DNA from: Cohnella pontilimi
Lineage (GTDB): Bacteria > Bacillota > Bacilli > Paenibacillales > Paenibacillaceae
Assembly (NCBI RefSeq): GCF_005049045.1
Contig: NZ_SUPK01000002.1
Coordinates: 310,001 to 374,000 of the forward strand
Reading direction: 5' to 3'
Length of the DNA: 64,000 nt
How positions within the stretch are numbered: the stretch's first letter is position 1; each line of letters begins with the position of its first letter. The notes under the pieces were generated by a model. That model was not told the origin of the DNA, made no database searches, and was given only the letters and a program-made list of their open reading frames with translations. Made by a program: the position numbers and the translations under genes. This document shows, one piece after another, positions 1 to 10,056 of this stretch.

Positions 1-105
1 GGCAGGACATACCCTTACGGTTATGACATTGGCCCTTCAGCCGGGTAATGAATGCGTTGCGCCACCTTGCCAGTCTCACGGGACTGAATTAAAGGTCGGT
101 TCGTT
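1..105 (-). promoter_or_regulatory. PyrR-responsive pyr mRNA leader (partial)
   Basis: The minus strand at 86-63 reads CAGTCCCGTGAGACTGGCAA, followed by GG. It carries the conserved anti-antiterminator loop that PyrR binds (AGUCC-n-G-n-GAGRCU, then AAGG). In Bacilli, UMP-bound PyrR stabilises this hairpin and causes termination ahead of pyr genes. The promoter lies directly upstream and no gene lies between the loop and the window edge. The terminator and the first pyr gene are off the left edge, so which pyr gene follows cannot be seen. Confidence 0.75.
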
Positions 106-111
106 ACACGA

Positions 112-141
112 ATTATCCCATTCCTCGACACGGCCTGTCAA
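112..141 (-). promoter_or_regulatory. sigma-A promoter of the off-window pyr operon
   Basis: Read on the minus strand, TTGACA (136-141) and GATAAT (112-117) are separated by 18 bases. This is a near-consensus housekeeping promoter just downstream of the dapL stop codon. Transcription would start near position 105 and run leftward, straight into the PyrR-binding loop, so the promoter most likely serves a pyr operon outside the window rather than dapL. Confidence 0.75.
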
Positions 142-160
142 GAACGGTTATCCAATTGGA

Positions 161-1414
<1,254 letters not shown>

Positions 1415-1537
1415 GGATCGGACAACTCCTTCGGTTCCTCGTACTCCCTAATATGCCTCAGGGGCAAGTGAACCGCCATGGATTTTCACGCCGATCATTT
1501 GCAGAAATTACAGTCGGCAGCCCCATGGAAAAACTCG

Positions 1538-2536
1538 TCAGCGGGTGCGCAATATGTTCAAAGCGTGCTCCATATCGGCGGGAATCGGCACTTCGAATTC
1601 CATCTCTTTCCCCGTACGGGGATGCACAAATCCGAGCACGCCGGCATGGAGCGCTTGGCCGCTCATGCCGAGCGTGCGCCCGGCTCTTCCTCCGTAGACA
1701 GGGTCCCCTACCAGCGGATGGCCGATGTACTTCATATGGACACGGATTTGATGCGTCCTGCCCGTTTCCAACTTCAATTCCACGAGTGTGTAATCGTCGA
1801 AACGCTCCGTGACCGCAAAATGCGTTACGGCCCTCTTCCCGCCTTTATCGGTTACAGTAAACAGCTTGCGGTCGTGCGGATCTCGTCCGAGCGGGGCGTC
1901 GATCGTTCCGCGGTCATGCGGGAGCACGCCGTACACAAGCGCCGAATAACGGCGGTTTACCGTATGGGCCTTTAATTGCTCCGCCAGCGATATGTGTGCC
2001 AAGTCGTTCTTGGCGGCCATGAGCAGGCCGGACGTGTCTTTATCGATCCGGTGCACGATACCCGGCCGCTTAACGCCGTTGATGCCGGACAGATCCTTGC
2101 AGTGATACAGCAAGGCGTTGACCACCGTGCCGGACGAATGACCGACGGCCGGATGCACGACCATGCCGCGCGGTTTGTTGATGACAATCACATCTTGGTC
2201 CTCGTACACGATATCCAGCGGAATATTTTCCGGAATCGCCTCCAGAGGCTCCGGCTCCGGGATTTCAACGACGATGCTGTCGCCTTCCTGCACCTTCGCG
2301 TTCGCTTTCACCGCTTGGCCGTTGACGGTCACCGCACCTGTGCGGATCCACTCCTGAACTTGAGAACGGGAGACGCTAAGCTCCGCGAGTGCGTCCGTCA
2401 CATGCTTGTCCGCACGTTCTCCCGCTTGCCCGGTCGAAACGATCCATTCCAGCAGCCCGTCTCCGTCCTCGCGAGCCAAGGCGTCCGGCACTTCAGACGG
2501 TTTGTTGTTCTTCCCGGTTTGATTCTCCGTTGTCAT
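1538..2536 (-). CDS. rluD: RluD-type 23S rRNA pseudouridine synthase (RluA family)
   Basis: A 332-residue RluA-family pseudouridine synthase. An S4 RNA-binding domain lies near residues 40-100 (the DALAELSVSRSQVQEWI segment). The catalytic domain follows, with the HRIDKDTSGLL motif holding the catalytic aspartate (about residue 165) and the RTHQIRVHM motif near residue 265. Family members of this layout modify uridines of 23S rRNA helix 69; the exact target is inferred. ATG at 2536 follows AGGAGA at good spacing. The first 44 bases overlap the end of lspA, as in the lspA-rluD (ylyB) pair of Bacillus, which implies translational coupling. Confidence 0.85.
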   Translation of the reverse strand: MTTENQTGKNNKPSEVPDALAREDGDGLLEWIVSTGQAGERADKHVTDALAELSVSRSQVQEWIRTGAVTVNGQAVKANAKVQEGDSIVVEIPEPEPLEAIPENIPLDIVYEDQDVIVINKPRGMVVHPAVGHSSGTVVNALLYHCKDLSGINGVKRPGIVHRIDKDTSGLLMAAKNDLAHISLAEQLKAHTVNRRYSALVYGVLPHDRGTIDAPLGRDPHDRKLFTVTDKGGKRAVTHFAVTERFDDYTLVELKLETGRTHQIRVHMKYIGHPLVGDPVYGGRAGRTLGMSGQALHAGVLGFVHPRTGKEMEFEVPIPADMEHALNILRTR

Positions 2537-3023
2537 TGGTATGCTTCTCCTGTTTGGACGATAGCACGGAATCCAGGATGACGAGCGCCACTCCTACGCA
2601 GATGCCGGTATCGGCCAGATTAAAGATCGGAAACGTATAGCTTCCGAAATTGAATTGCAAAAAGTCCACCACTTCCCCGTGTAAAGCGCGGTCCAGGAAG
2701 TTGCCGACGGCTCCGCCCAGGATCATCGCGAGCGAAATCATGAGCAGCGGACGCCCGGAACGATACGAGTGTTGAAAATACCAAATGATGGCGGAGACCA
2801 CTGCGATGGTGATCGCAAGAAAGAACAAGCGCTGCTCCTGCAGAATGCCGAATGCGGCTCCGCGGTTGCGAATGGAAGTTAGGATGAAGAAATTGCCGAT
2901 TACTTCAATCCGTTCATTCAGCTCCATCGTGCGCTCGACGATCTTTTTGGTGAAGAAATCGATCAAAAATACGGCAGCTGCCACCGCATAATAAGCCCAC
3001 AGAGGCCAAACTCGTCGTTGCAT
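2493..3023 (-). CDS. lspA: lipoprotein signal peptidase (signal peptidase II)
   Basis: A membrane aspartyl protease of about 176 residues that removes signal peptides from diacylglyceryl-modified prolipoproteins. Four hydrophobic segments are visible. The conserved blocks NRGAAFG, GNFLDR...GEVVDFL and FNLADTGI carry the two catalytic aspartates (one in GNxxDR, one in NxAD). The open frame extends 28 codons upstream, but those codons are not LspA-like. The start chosen is the ATG before QRRVWPLWAYY, behind a GGCGG stretch. Substrates in this window would include the DUF4349 and YlaJ-like lipoproteins. Confidence 0.9.
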   Translation of the reverse strand: MQRRVWPLWAYYAVAAAVFLIDFFTKKIVERTMELNERIEVIGNFFILTSIRNRGAAFGILQEQRLFFLAITIAVVSAIIWYFQHSYRSGRPLLMISLAMILGGAVGNFLDRALHGEVVDFLQFNFGSYTFPIFNLADTGICVGVALVILDSVLSSKQEKHTNDNGESNREEQQTV

Positions 3024-3205
3024 CGGTTTTTTTCCGCCCTCTCTGCCAGTTTTCCAACGTGCCCATTTTATCATATTGCCGGAACAAGCGTCCATGAAGG
3101 GATGCAAAATGCGACAGAAATGGCCGCACTTGCCCTCACCGCCCGCATGTAAAACAGGGACAGGGGGAGAAAACTAGGGGATAGCACGCGAAGGAGGGGA
3201 CCGTG

Positions 3206-3937
3206 ATGAACCAACCGCTGAACGAGGAGCGCATCCAAGCTTTGCGCCGGCGGCTGCTGCAGGAACAGAGCGAACTGGAAGAGCGCATGCGCCGAAACGA
3301 TCATTATCAGCTTTCCACGACGCTCCGCGAATCGATCGACGAGCTGTCCGCTTATGACAACCACCCGGGCGATTTGGGCACCGAAACGTACGAGCGCAGC
3401 AAAGATTTGGCGCTGCTCGAGAAGGACGCTTTCCGCATGCTCAGAATCAGCGCCGCCCTGGAACGGATGGATACGGGAGAATACGGACGCTGCAAGGAAT
3501 GCGGCAAATTTATTCCGCTGGAACGACTCGAGGCGATGCCCAGCGCGGACCACTGCGTGGAGCATGAGCCGCGTCAAGACGTTTCGCTGCGCCGTCCGAT
3601 CGAAGAGTTCATCCTCTGGAAGCCTTTCGGACGGACCGACAAGGACGAAGAGTCGTTCACCGGTTTCGACGGCGAGGATGCTTGGCAAATCGTTTCCTCC
3701 TGGGGGAATTCCAACAGCCCGGCGATGTCCGAAAACAACCACGTCGAAGATTACGATTCGATGCACATCGAATCCGGAGAGAACGAAGGATTCGTGGAAG
3801 CGATCGAGAGCTTCTTGGCGACCGATATTACGGGCAGCCGTGTCTCGGTCGTTCGGAACCGCGAATATTATCGTTACTTGGATGGTCAGGAAGGCGACCA
3901 TATGCTGGAGCCGGACGAGCTGGAGTACGAACGATAA
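3206..3937 (+). CDS. yteA: YteA-family TraR/DksA zinc-finger protein
   Basis: A protein of about 243 residues. Its N-terminal part is an alpha-helical hairpin rich in Arg, Glu and Leu (residues 1-95). It is followed by a zinc-finger-like segment CKECGKF...HCVEHEP near residues 97-125, the C-terminal DksA/TraR motif. The C-terminal half is acidic and ends in a DGQEGDHMLEPDELE stretch, as in YteA proteins of sporulating Bacilli. It may act on RNA polymerase as DksA does, but that is inferred. GTG (3203) and ATG (3206) both follow AAGGAGG; ATG has the better spacing of 8. It is divergent from lspA and convergent with the DUF5665 gene. Confidence 0.75.
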   Translation: MNQPLNEERIQALRRRLLQEQSELEERMRRNDHYQLSTTLRESIDELSAYDNHPGDLGTETYERSKDLALLEKDAFRMLRISAALERMDTGEYGRCKECGKFIPLERLEAMPSADHCVEHEPRQDVSLRRPIEEFILWKPFGRTDKDEESFTGFDGEDAWQIVSSWGNSNSPAMSENNHVEDYDSMHIESGENEGFVEAIESFLATDITGSRVSVVRNREYYRYLDGQEGDHMLEPDELEYER

Positions 3938-3944
3938 ACCGGGT

Positions 3945-4268
3945 CTAATACGGCCTGATCTCCAGCTGGCGATACACGATCCTTACAATGTCGGCGATGT
4001 AATCCCCGACGATCGGGAGATTCAGCTTGCCCAGCATTTGCAGCAGCCACACAATCGTGGCGGCGAAAAACGTAAATCCGATCGCGATTCCGACGCCCCT
4101 AGCCGTTCCATACAGAATATTCCGCAGGATCAGCTTCCAAGGATGCACCGTCAATTCCGCATACTCGTGCAGCCGCGCTTTCTCAATGACAAGGGCAAAG
4201 TTCTCGATTTTGTCGGATAAACGGCTGACAATACGGGTCACGTGATCGTCGGTTTCGGAATCGCTCAT
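3945..4268 (-). CDS. DUF5665 small membrane protein
   Basis: A 107-residue protein. An N-terminal amphipathic helix (residues 1-45) is followed by a hydrophobic stretch (ARGVGIAIGFTFFAATIVWLL, near residues 57-77) and a short tail. The layout and the WKLILRN-to-ARGVGIAIGFT block match DUF5665 proteins of Bacillales, whose function is unknown. ATG at 4268 follows GGAGGTG. The stop lies 7 bases from the convergent yteA stop, so no terminator fits between them. It sits downstream of ileS, beyond the ileS terminator. Confidence 0.65.
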   Translation of the reverse strand: MSDSETDDHVTRIVSRLSDKIENFALVIEKARLHEYAELTVHPWKLILRNILYGTARGVGIAIGFTFFAATIVWLLQMLGKLNLPIVGDYIADIVRIVYRQLEIRPY

Positions 4269-4285
4269 GGGCGTGCACCTCCGTA

Positions 4286-4362
4286 AGAAAAACGAGCTCC
4301 CGCCTGAGGATCGGCCTTGTGCAGGCCGGCCTCCGCGGACGGAGCTCGTCTTTTCGTGTTGG
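4286..4362 (-). terminator. ileS terminator
   Basis: On the minus strand an outer stem pairs ACGAGCTCC with GGGAGCTCGT around an inner CGGCCT/AGGCCG hairpin, followed by TTTTTC. It lies between the ileS stop codon and the DUF5665 gene and ends the ileS transcript. Confidence 0.75.
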
Positions 4363-4394
4363 CTCTTATTTGGTTTGCGCGTTCCGTGCGTAAA

Positions 4395-7300
4395 TTATGC
4401 TTGCGTGGAGATCTTCAAACCGATTTCGCGGTCTCCCGCCTGCAGTCTTTCCATACCTTCCGCTTTGCCGTATGACACTTCGTTAACCAGCACGTTCTCT
4501 CTCAACACCTGCGGGAATGCGCGCAGCGCGGCTTCCGTTTCGGCGTCGACGTCGAGCAGCAGATTCACGCGCAGCTCAATCGGCAGGTTCATTTTTTTGC
4601 GGGTATCCTGAACGGCCCGGATCACTTCCCGAACCAAACCCTCTTGTTCCAGCTCCGGAGTGATTTCCGTATTCAGCGCGACGGTAATGCCGCTGCCGGA
4701 TGCGGACGCGAAGCCTGATTTGGCTTCCTTCTCCACCAGAAGCTCTTCCAGCGGAATTTCGAGCGCCTCACCGTCCGGAGAAGTGAACGATAATACGCCC
4801 CGCTCCACCACGCCGCGCGCTTGTTCCGCCGTCAGCGATTTCAGTGACTGCTGGATCGGCCCGACGTTTTTGCCGTATTTTTTGCCGCCGATCTTCAGAT
4901 TCAGCTTCAGGTTAAAGGTCACGAACCCGCTCTCGTCGGACACCCGGTTAATGCGCTTCACATTGATTTCGTCCATGACGATGTCCTCGTAACCGGCAAG
5001 ATCGAAATCGCCGGAAAGCGATACGAGAAGCTCGGACAACGGTTGGCGTGTCTTGATGCCGGATTCGTTGCGCACGTTGCGGGCCAGCTCCACCACCGCG
5101 CGGACGGCCGCCATGTCCCGTTCCAGCCCAGGGTCGATCGCCGATACGTCCGGTGTCGGGAAATCCGCCAAATGCACGCTTCCTTCTCCGTTCAAATTGC
5201 CATAAATATCTTCCGCTACGAACGGGATATAGGGAGCAATCATGCGGGACAAGTTCAGCAGTACATCCCGGAGCGTGTGGTAGGCCGCCACTTTGTCGGC
5301 GCTCAGTCCGCTGCCCCAGAAACGATCGCGCGAGCGGCGTACGTACCAGTTCGATAATTCGTCGATAAATTGTTCGATGGCTCTGGCCGGATTTAGGAAA
5401 TCGTTGGCGTCGAGACCGTTTTTCACTTCTCCGGCAAGCGTGCTCAACCGTGACAAAATCCAGCGGTCCAGCTTGTTGCCTGTGCCTTTGTTCGGATGCT
5501 CCGCAGGGTTGAACCCGTCGATGTCGGCATACAACGCGTAGAACGCATGGGTGTTCACCAACGTATCGATCACTTTGGACTTCGCTTCGGCCACGATGCC
5601 TTTGGAGAAACGTTTGCTGTTCCAAGGCGCGCTGTCCGCCAGCAGCGCCCAGCGGAACGCGTCCGTTCCGAATTCGTTGATAATCTCCCAAGGGTCGATG
5701 ACGTTCCCTTTGGATTTGCTCATTTTTTGGCCGTTCTCATCCAGCACGTGGCCGGTGGAGATGACCGATTTATAAGGCGCCTTCCCGTTGTACAGCGTCG
5801 ATACCGCCAGCAGGCTGAAGAACCATCCCCGCGTCTGGTCGATGCCTTCGCAAATGAAGTCCGCCGGATATTGCTGGTGGAATTTCTCCTCATTTTCGAA
5901 CGGATGATGATACTGCGCGAAAGGCATCGAGCCGCTGTCGAACCAGACGTCGATCACTTCCGGCGTCCGATTCATGGTACCGCCGCACTCGCAGCGAAGG
6001 TGAACTTCGTCGACGTACGGCTTGTGCAGCTCGAGGTCTTCGGGCACGCTGCCGACCGCCAGAGAGCGCAGCTCCGCGTGGCTGTGCGGAGCCTTCTCCT
6101 TGCCGCAGCTTTCGCAAACCCAGACGTTCAGCGGCGTTCCCCAATAACGGTTGCGGCTGATGTTCCAGTCCACCAAATCCTCGAGGAACTTGCCGAACCG
6201 GCCGTCGCGCAAATGCTCCGGATACCAAGCGATCGTCTTGTTGTTGGCGATCAGCTGATCTTTGACGGCCGTCGTGCGGATGAACCAGCTCTCGGTCGCA
6301 TAATAGAGCAGCGGCGTTTTGCAGCGCCAGCAGAACGGATAGCTGTGCTCCACTTTTTCTTTGTGATACAGCAGACCGCGCTCCGAAAGCATTTTGACGA
6401 TATCCACGTCGCAATCCTTCACGAAACGGCCCGCCAAATCCGTCACTTGGTCGGTGTACTTGCCTTGCCCGTTGACGACCATGAGCATCGGCAAGCCGTG
6501 GCGTTGAGCGGCTTTGTAGTCTTCGTCGCCGTGCGCCGGAGAAATGTGCACGATCCCGGTCCCGCTGGCATCCGTAACGTAGTCGGCGCCAATGACGCGG
6601 AAAGCGCCTTGCAGACCGTTGCCGTACGGGAACACCGGCTCGTAGCTCAAGCCCACAAGTTCCCGGCCTTTAACGGAGCCAATCGTCTCGTAATCGCCTT
6701 TGATCACTTTCTCAACGAGTGTACCCGCCAAAATATACGTTGCGCCGTCTTGGCGAACTTTCACATATTCGATCTCCGGGTTGACCGCCAGGCCGACGTT
6801 GGCCGGAAGCGTCCAAGGGGTCGTCGTCCAGGCCAGCATAAACTCGCCGGTGTCCTTTAAACGGAACTTGGCGGTTGCGGTAAGGTCCTTCACGTCTTCA
6901 TAGCCTTGCGCCACTTCATGCGAGCTCAGCGTCGTTTGGCAATCGGGACAATAGGGGCTAACACGGTGACCGCGGTACAGCAGCCCTTTGTCGTGGATCG
7001 TCGCCAAAATGTGCCATACACTCTCGATGTAGTCATTTTTCAGCGTGATATACGGATCGTCCAAATCGGTCCAGTAGCCGATCGCTTCCGTCAATTCGCG
7101 CCACTGGCGCTCATATTCGAAGACGCTCTCTTTACATTTTTTGATGAACGGCTCAATGCCGTAATTCTCGATTTCTTGTTTGCCGGAAATACCGAGCTGC
7201 TTCTCGACGCCCAATTCGACCGGCAGACCGTGCGTGTCCCAGCCGGCTTTGCGGATGACGCGGTAGCCCGACATCGTTTTGTAGCGGCTGACGAAATCTT

Positions 7301-7490
7301 TGATGACGCGGCCGAGCACGTGCCCGATATGCGGCTTGCCGTTGGCCGTCGGAGGTCCTTCGTAAAAGACGAAATCAGGCTTTCCATTGCGGTTCTCGAT
7401 CGACTGGCGGAACGTGTCCTCACGGTTCCATTGTTCCAAAACGCGCTGTTCGCGGGCTCTGGCCCGTTCTTTGACATCCACGCGGCGCAT
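4395..7490 (-). CDS. ileS: isoleucyl-tRNA synthetase, long (IleS2-like) form
   Basis: A class I aminoacyl-tRNA synthetase of 1031 residues that charges tRNA-Ile. The HIGH motif is HIGHVLGR near residue 47 and the KMSKS motif is KMSKSKGN near residue 600. An editing (CP1) domain lies between, and CxxC plus CxC zinc ligands are visible near residues 440-480. The C-terminus is a long DUF5915-type tail rather than the zinc finger of the ~920-residue Bacillus enzyme. This is the eukaryote-like second type. The open frame continues 83 codons upstream, but that stretch is the T-box leader; the ATG at 7488-7490 follows AAAGGA and begins the [12 protein letters not shown] helix. Confidence 0.92.
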   Translation of the reverse strand: MRRVDVKERARAREQRVLEQWNREDTFRQSIENRNGKPDFVFYEGPPTANGKPHIGHVLGRVIKDFVSRYKTMSGYRVIRKAGWDTHGLPVELGVEKQLGISGKQEIENYGIEPFIKKCKESVFEYERQWRELTEAIGYWTDLDDPYITLKNDYIESVWHILATIHDKGLLYRGHRVSPYCPDCQTTLSSHEVAQGYEDVKDLTATAKFRLKDTGEFMLAWTTTPWTLPANVGLAVNPEIEYVKVRQDGATYILAGTLVEKVIKGDYETIGSVKGRELVGLSYEPVFPYGNGLQGAFRVIGADYVTDASGTGIVHISPAHGDEDYKAAQRHGLPMLMVVNGQGKYTDQVTDLAGRFVKDCDVDIVKMLSERGLLYHKEKVEHSYPFCWRCKTPLLYYATESWFIRTTAVKDQLIANNKTIAWYPEHLRDGRFGKFLEDLVDWNISRNRYWGTPLNVWVCESCGKEKAPHSHAELRSLAVGSVPEDLELHKPYVDEVHLRCECGGTMNRTPEVIDVWFDSGSMPFAQYHHPFENEEKFHQQYPADFICEGIDQTRGWFFSLLAVSTLYNGKAPYKSVISTGHVLDENGQKMSKSKGNVIDPWEIINEFGTDAFRWALLADSAPWNSKRFSKGIVAEAKSKVIDTLVNTHAFYALYADIDGFNPAEHPNKGTGNKLDRWILSRLSTLAGEVKNGLDANDFLNPARAIEQFIDELSNWYVRRSRDRFWGSGLSADKVAAYHTLRDVLLNLSRMIAPYIPFVAEDIYGNLNGEGSVHLADFPTPDVSAIDPGLERDMAAVRAVVELARNVRNESGIKTRQPLSELLVSLSGDFDLAGYEDIVMDEINVKRINRVSDESGFVTFNLKLNLKIGGKKYGKNVGPIQQSLKSLTAEQARGVVERGVLSFTSPDGEALEIPLEELLVEKEAKSGFASASGSGITVALNTEITPELEQEGLVREVIRAVQDTRKKMNLPIELRVNLLLDVDAETEAALRAFPQVLRENVLVNEVSYGKAEGMERLQAGDREIGLKISTQA

Positions 7491-7519
7491 GGCAGTTTCA
7501 ATCCTTTCAATTGGAAAAT

Positions 7520-7821
7520 TAAAAAAGCCCCATCCCATGGAAGGGACGAGGCGTGCTCGCGGTACCACCCTTGTTCCGTTCTCGTCAGTCCAGGCGCACT
7601 TAGGCATCCGGGCCGGTCGCAACGGCACTCGATCAAAGTTCCGGTTAACGGTGGAAAGCCGGCCTTCGCTACTGTTCCGGTCATGCATCCGGAAGTTCGA
7701 AAAGGCGTCTCGGGGATGATGTTCCGCCGGTCCGAACATTGGCTTGCACCAGCCGCCAACTCTCTGGGATCGGATTCCCGCTTCGTGTTCCCGTCTTCGA
7801 CGTTACTTGAAAATGATGCTA
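7520..7821 (-). promoter_or_regulatory. T-box riboswitch (Ile) of ileS
   Basis: The minus-strand leader holds the Stem I hallmarks (AGAGAG, then GGCTGGTGCAAGCC at about 7763-7739). A specifier region GAACATCATCCCC follows, with isoleucine codon ATC at 7718-7720 (or the next ATC at 7715-7717). The T-box sequence is AGGGTGGTACCGCG (7558-7571), and a terminator pairs CCTCGTCCC with GGGATGGGG before CTTTTTT. The TGGT in the antiterminator bulge fits the A discriminator base of tRNA-Ile. Uncharged tRNA-Ile would favour the antiterminator and raise ileS transcription. Confidence 0.93.
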
Positions 7822-7827
7822 CTTCCT

Positions 7828-7856
7828 GTTATACGGCGTCACGCGCCATTTGTCAA
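7828..7856 (-). promoter_or_regulatory. sigma-A promoter of the ileS T-box transcript
   Basis: The minus strand has TTGACA (7851-7856), a 17-base spacer and TATAAC (7828-7833). It matches the housekeeping consensus at 11 of 12 positions and sits a few bases upstream of T-box Stem I. Confidence 0.85.
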
Positions 7857-7871
7857 ATGGGGCGTCTCGCT

Positions 7872-7895
7872 CAAAAAAAGCCGCTCGAAGCGGAT
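7872..7895 (-). terminator. divIVA terminator
   Basis: The minus strand folds CCGCT-TCG-AGCGG, followed by C and seven Ts. It lies about 45 bases after the divIVA stop and just upstream of the ileS promoter, isolating the two units. Confidence 0.75.
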
Positions 7896-7939
7896 ATAAT
7901 CCGCTCGAACAGCTCATTCATCGAATATTCGGTTCGAGA

Positions 7940-8434
7940 TTAAGCCTCGAGCTCTCTCGGCTCGCGGGATTCGCGGGTTTCCAGAGCATCCCAGCCATCC
8001 GCGCTCAGAATTTCCAGCTGCGTCTCCACCAATGCGCGGAAACGCGCACGGTAAATGGCCGCTTGCTTCTTGAGCTCTTCCACTTCCAGAGCCACTTTAC
8101 GCGACTTCGCGAGAGAATCGTTGATGATCCGGTCGGCGTTCTTCTCTGCTTCCTTCACGATGAGCTGGGCTTCTTTCTTGGCATTGTTCTTGAGCTCATC
8201 CGCCGCTTCCTGCGCGACGATGATCGTCTTGCTGAGCGTCTCTTCGATGTTGGTGAAATGACCCAGCTTCTCTTGCGAAGTCGAGATTTGCGTCTGCAGC
8301 TCTTTGTTCTCGCGGATCAGAGCCTCGTAGTCCTTGATGATCTGATCGAGAAACTCGTTCACTTCATCTTCGTCATATCCGCGCAGCCGGCGGCTGAATT
8401 CTTTGTTATGGATGTCCAATGGCGAAAGTGGCAT
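7940..8434 (-). CDS. divIVA: cell-pole/septum protein DivIVA
   Basis: A coiled-coil protein of about 164 residues that binds negatively curved membrane at septa and poles and recruits division and sporulation partners. The N-terminal lipid-binding segment (PLSPLDIHNKEFSRRLRGYDEDEVNEFLDQI, written in two parts: PLSPLDIHNKEF then SRRLRGYDEDEVNEFLDQI) is highly typical. It is followed by heptad-rich coiled coil over residues 30-145 and an acidic, Arg-rich tail. The frame opens 16 codons earlier, but the ATG at 8432-8434 follows GAGGAGGT at ideal spacing. It is the last gene of the ylm/sepF block and has its own terminator. Confidence 0.92.
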   Translation of the reverse strand: MPLSPLDIHNKEFSRRLRGYDEDEVNEFLDQIIKDYEALIRENKELQTQISTSQEKLGHFTNIEETLSKTIIVAQEAADELKNNAKKEAQLIVKEAEKNADRIINDSLAKSRKVALEVEELKKQAAIYRARFRALVETQLEILSADGWDALETRESREPRELEA

Positions 8435-8515
8435 TGGGTTACCTCCTCGTGGTATCCGCGTTAGGCTTGTTCTTTCAGTCAATTCGACGAAAACCGCGGA
8501 AATCCTTCTAAGTTG

Positions 8516-9301
8516 CTACATAAATTTACCGATGCGAACTCGGGTTCTGCCGCTTTTTGACACGCCTTCCACCTCGAGCAGTTTAAATCGCCCAAAGCCT
8601 TTCATCGACACCACATCACCTGCGCGCAGCGGAGTCGACGGGTTTTCTTCCGTTTTCCAATTGACGCGGCACCGCCCTGCGCGAATCGGCTCCACGATTT
8701 TCGTCCGGCTTAACCGGAAAACGTCGCTTGCGATGCCGTCGAGGCGAAGAGATGCAACCGACAATACCTGCTCCTCTAACGTTTGCGCAACTTCGCGAAG
8801 CTGCGGCAACGGCAGCACACCAACGGACACTTCCACACGGTGTGCCTGTCTCATTTGCCCGGTTATAAAAACGGCGATTTCTTCGGCGATTAACGCGTGG
8901 CAGCCATCATCCCTCACATGCAGGTCGCCGATTTTGTCCCGCTTAATGCCCAGTCCGAGCAGCGCTCCCAAATAATCCCCGTGATCCAACTCCGAAATCC
9001 GGCGATCGTCCGAGGTGATGTCGAGCACCGCGATTCCCATATCTTCCGCATCCAGCGGGCGATAGTCCGGCGCAATGATCGCGCGTTTCCGCTCGGCACC
9101 CGCATAGCCGCCGTCGAGCCGGATAGCCGCGTCCGGATGCCGTTTCGCCAGCGCAAACAAAACATGCGCCTGGCGGGGGTCGAGAAAATCGGTCCGCTTC
9201 GTCTCATGACGTTCGGCGGCTCGTTCGACCCATTCCCAGGCGCGGTCCACAAATGCCTTTTCGTCCGGGTGAAAATGCTCGTAAATCTCCTGATGCGGCA
9301 T
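8516..9301 (-). CDS. ylmH: YlmH, S4-domain RNA-binding protein
   Basis: A 261-residue protein. The N-terminal region matches YlmH (start MPHQEIYEHFHPDEKAFVDR), the middle has GDYLGALLGLGIKRDKIGD, and an S4 RNA-binding domain lies at about residues 185-250 (ASLRLDGIASDVFRLSRTK). YlmH of Bacillus binds ribosomal 50S subunits and has been linked to ribosome-associated quality control; that role is carried over by homology. It lies 3 bases after ylmG in the conserved sepF-ylmG-ylmH-divIVA order. Confidence 0.85.
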   Translation of the reverse strand: MPHQEIYEHFHPDEKAFVDRAWEWVERAAERHETKRTDFLDPRQAHVLFALAKRHPDAAIRLDGGYAGAERKRAIIAPDYRPLDAEDMGIAVLDITSDDRRISELDHGDYLGALLGLGIKRDKIGDLHVRDDGCHALIAEEIAVFITGQMRQAHRVEVSVGVLPLPQLREVAQTLEEQVLSVASLRLDGIASDVFRLSRTKIVEPIRAGRCRVNWKTEENPSTPLRAGDVVSMKGFGRFKLLEVEGVSKSGRTRVRIGKFM

Positions 9302-9304
9302 ACG

Positions 9305-9583
9305 TCACTTACCTGCCGCGCCAATGAGTTCGATAACGGTAATTAAGCCGACAGTTGCATAATGAAGAGCGATCAACGCGATAATCGGCGAAATGTCCAA
9401 TACGCCGCCGAGGGGCGGAATGATCCTGCGGAAAGGACGCAAATAAGGCTCGGAAAGCTTGCCCAAGAATTCGCCCACTGCACTCTCTCGCACCGATGGC
9501 AGCCAAGAAGTAATGATGTAAATCACAAGAATATATCGATAAACCATCTCAACAGTTAAAATATAATTTTCAAATTGCGTCAA
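9305..9583 (-). CDS. ylmG: YggT-family membrane protein YlmG
   Basis: A 92-residue integral membrane protein with two hydrophobic helices (about residues 8-28 and 65-88) and the YggT signature EPYLRPFRRIIPPLGGVLDISPI between them (as EPYLRPFRRIIPP then LGGVLDISP). Relatives affect division or nucleoid distribution, but no biochemical activity is established. It follows sepF by 7 bases and precedes ylmH by 3, so it should be co-transcribed with both. Confidence 0.85.
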   Translation of the reverse strand: MTQFENYILTVEMVYRYILVIYIITSWLPSVRESAVGEFLGKLSEPYLRPFRRIIPPLGGVLDISPIIALIALHYATVGLITVIELIGAAGK

Positions 9584-9590
9584 TCCGGAG

Positions 9591-10037
9591 TCACCTCATT
9601 TTGGGGTATTCGGCTTCCTCCGAGAGCATTTCCGTGATGGTGCCCGATACTTCGACGGAATCCGGCGTGCAGAGGAATATGTCGGGTCCAAGCTTGGAAA
9701 TGTGGCCGCCGAGTGCGTATACGGTGCCGCTCAAAAAATCGACGATTCGAATCGCTTGATCGCGGCGGATCCGCTGCAGGTTCACGACAACGGAACGGCG
9801 GCTTTTCAGCTGATCGGCGATTTCTTGCGCTTCGTCGTAAGTGCGGGGCTCCGTCAAAACCACGCGGGCGGACTTCTGGGAGTGAATGCTGACTACGTTG
9901 TTCTTTCCCCCATTTTTACGCGGCTCGAAAGCCGGGGTTTCAATTTCTTGCTCCTCGGCTGCCGCGTAGCGTTCGCGCTCTTGGACTTCTTCTTCCTGAA
10001 GGCCCAAATAGTTTAAAAAACGGTTCATCACACTCAT
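9591..10037 (-). CDS. sepF: SepF, FtsZ membrane anchor and septum assembly protein
   Basis: A 148-residue protein with an N-terminal membrane-targeting amphipathic helix ([13 protein letters not shown]), an acidic linker (residues 15-55) and a C-terminal SepF domain ([35 protein letters not shown]). SepF polymerises into arcs that bundle FtsZ filaments and tether them to membrane. The frame opens 18 codons earlier, but the ATG at 10035-10037 follows GGGGAGGGG at normal spacing. It belongs to the ylmC-to-divIVA transcription unit, and its partner ftsZ lies at 15.5-16.6 kb. Confidence 0.9.
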   Translation of the reverse strand: MSVMNRFLNYLGLQEEEVQERERYAAAEEQEIETPAFEPRKNGGKNNVVSIHSQKSARVVLTEPRTYDEAQEIADQLKSRRSVVVNLQRIRRDQAIRIVDFLSGTVYALGGHISKLGPDIFLCTPDSVEVSGTITEMLSEEAEYPKMR

Positions 10038-10056
10038 GGTTGTCCCCTCCCCAGGC

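Noticed and set aside
7491..7739. An 83-codon N-terminal extension of IleS
   Set aside because: The region is the T-box leader with specifier, antiterminator and terminator; the synthetase starts after it.
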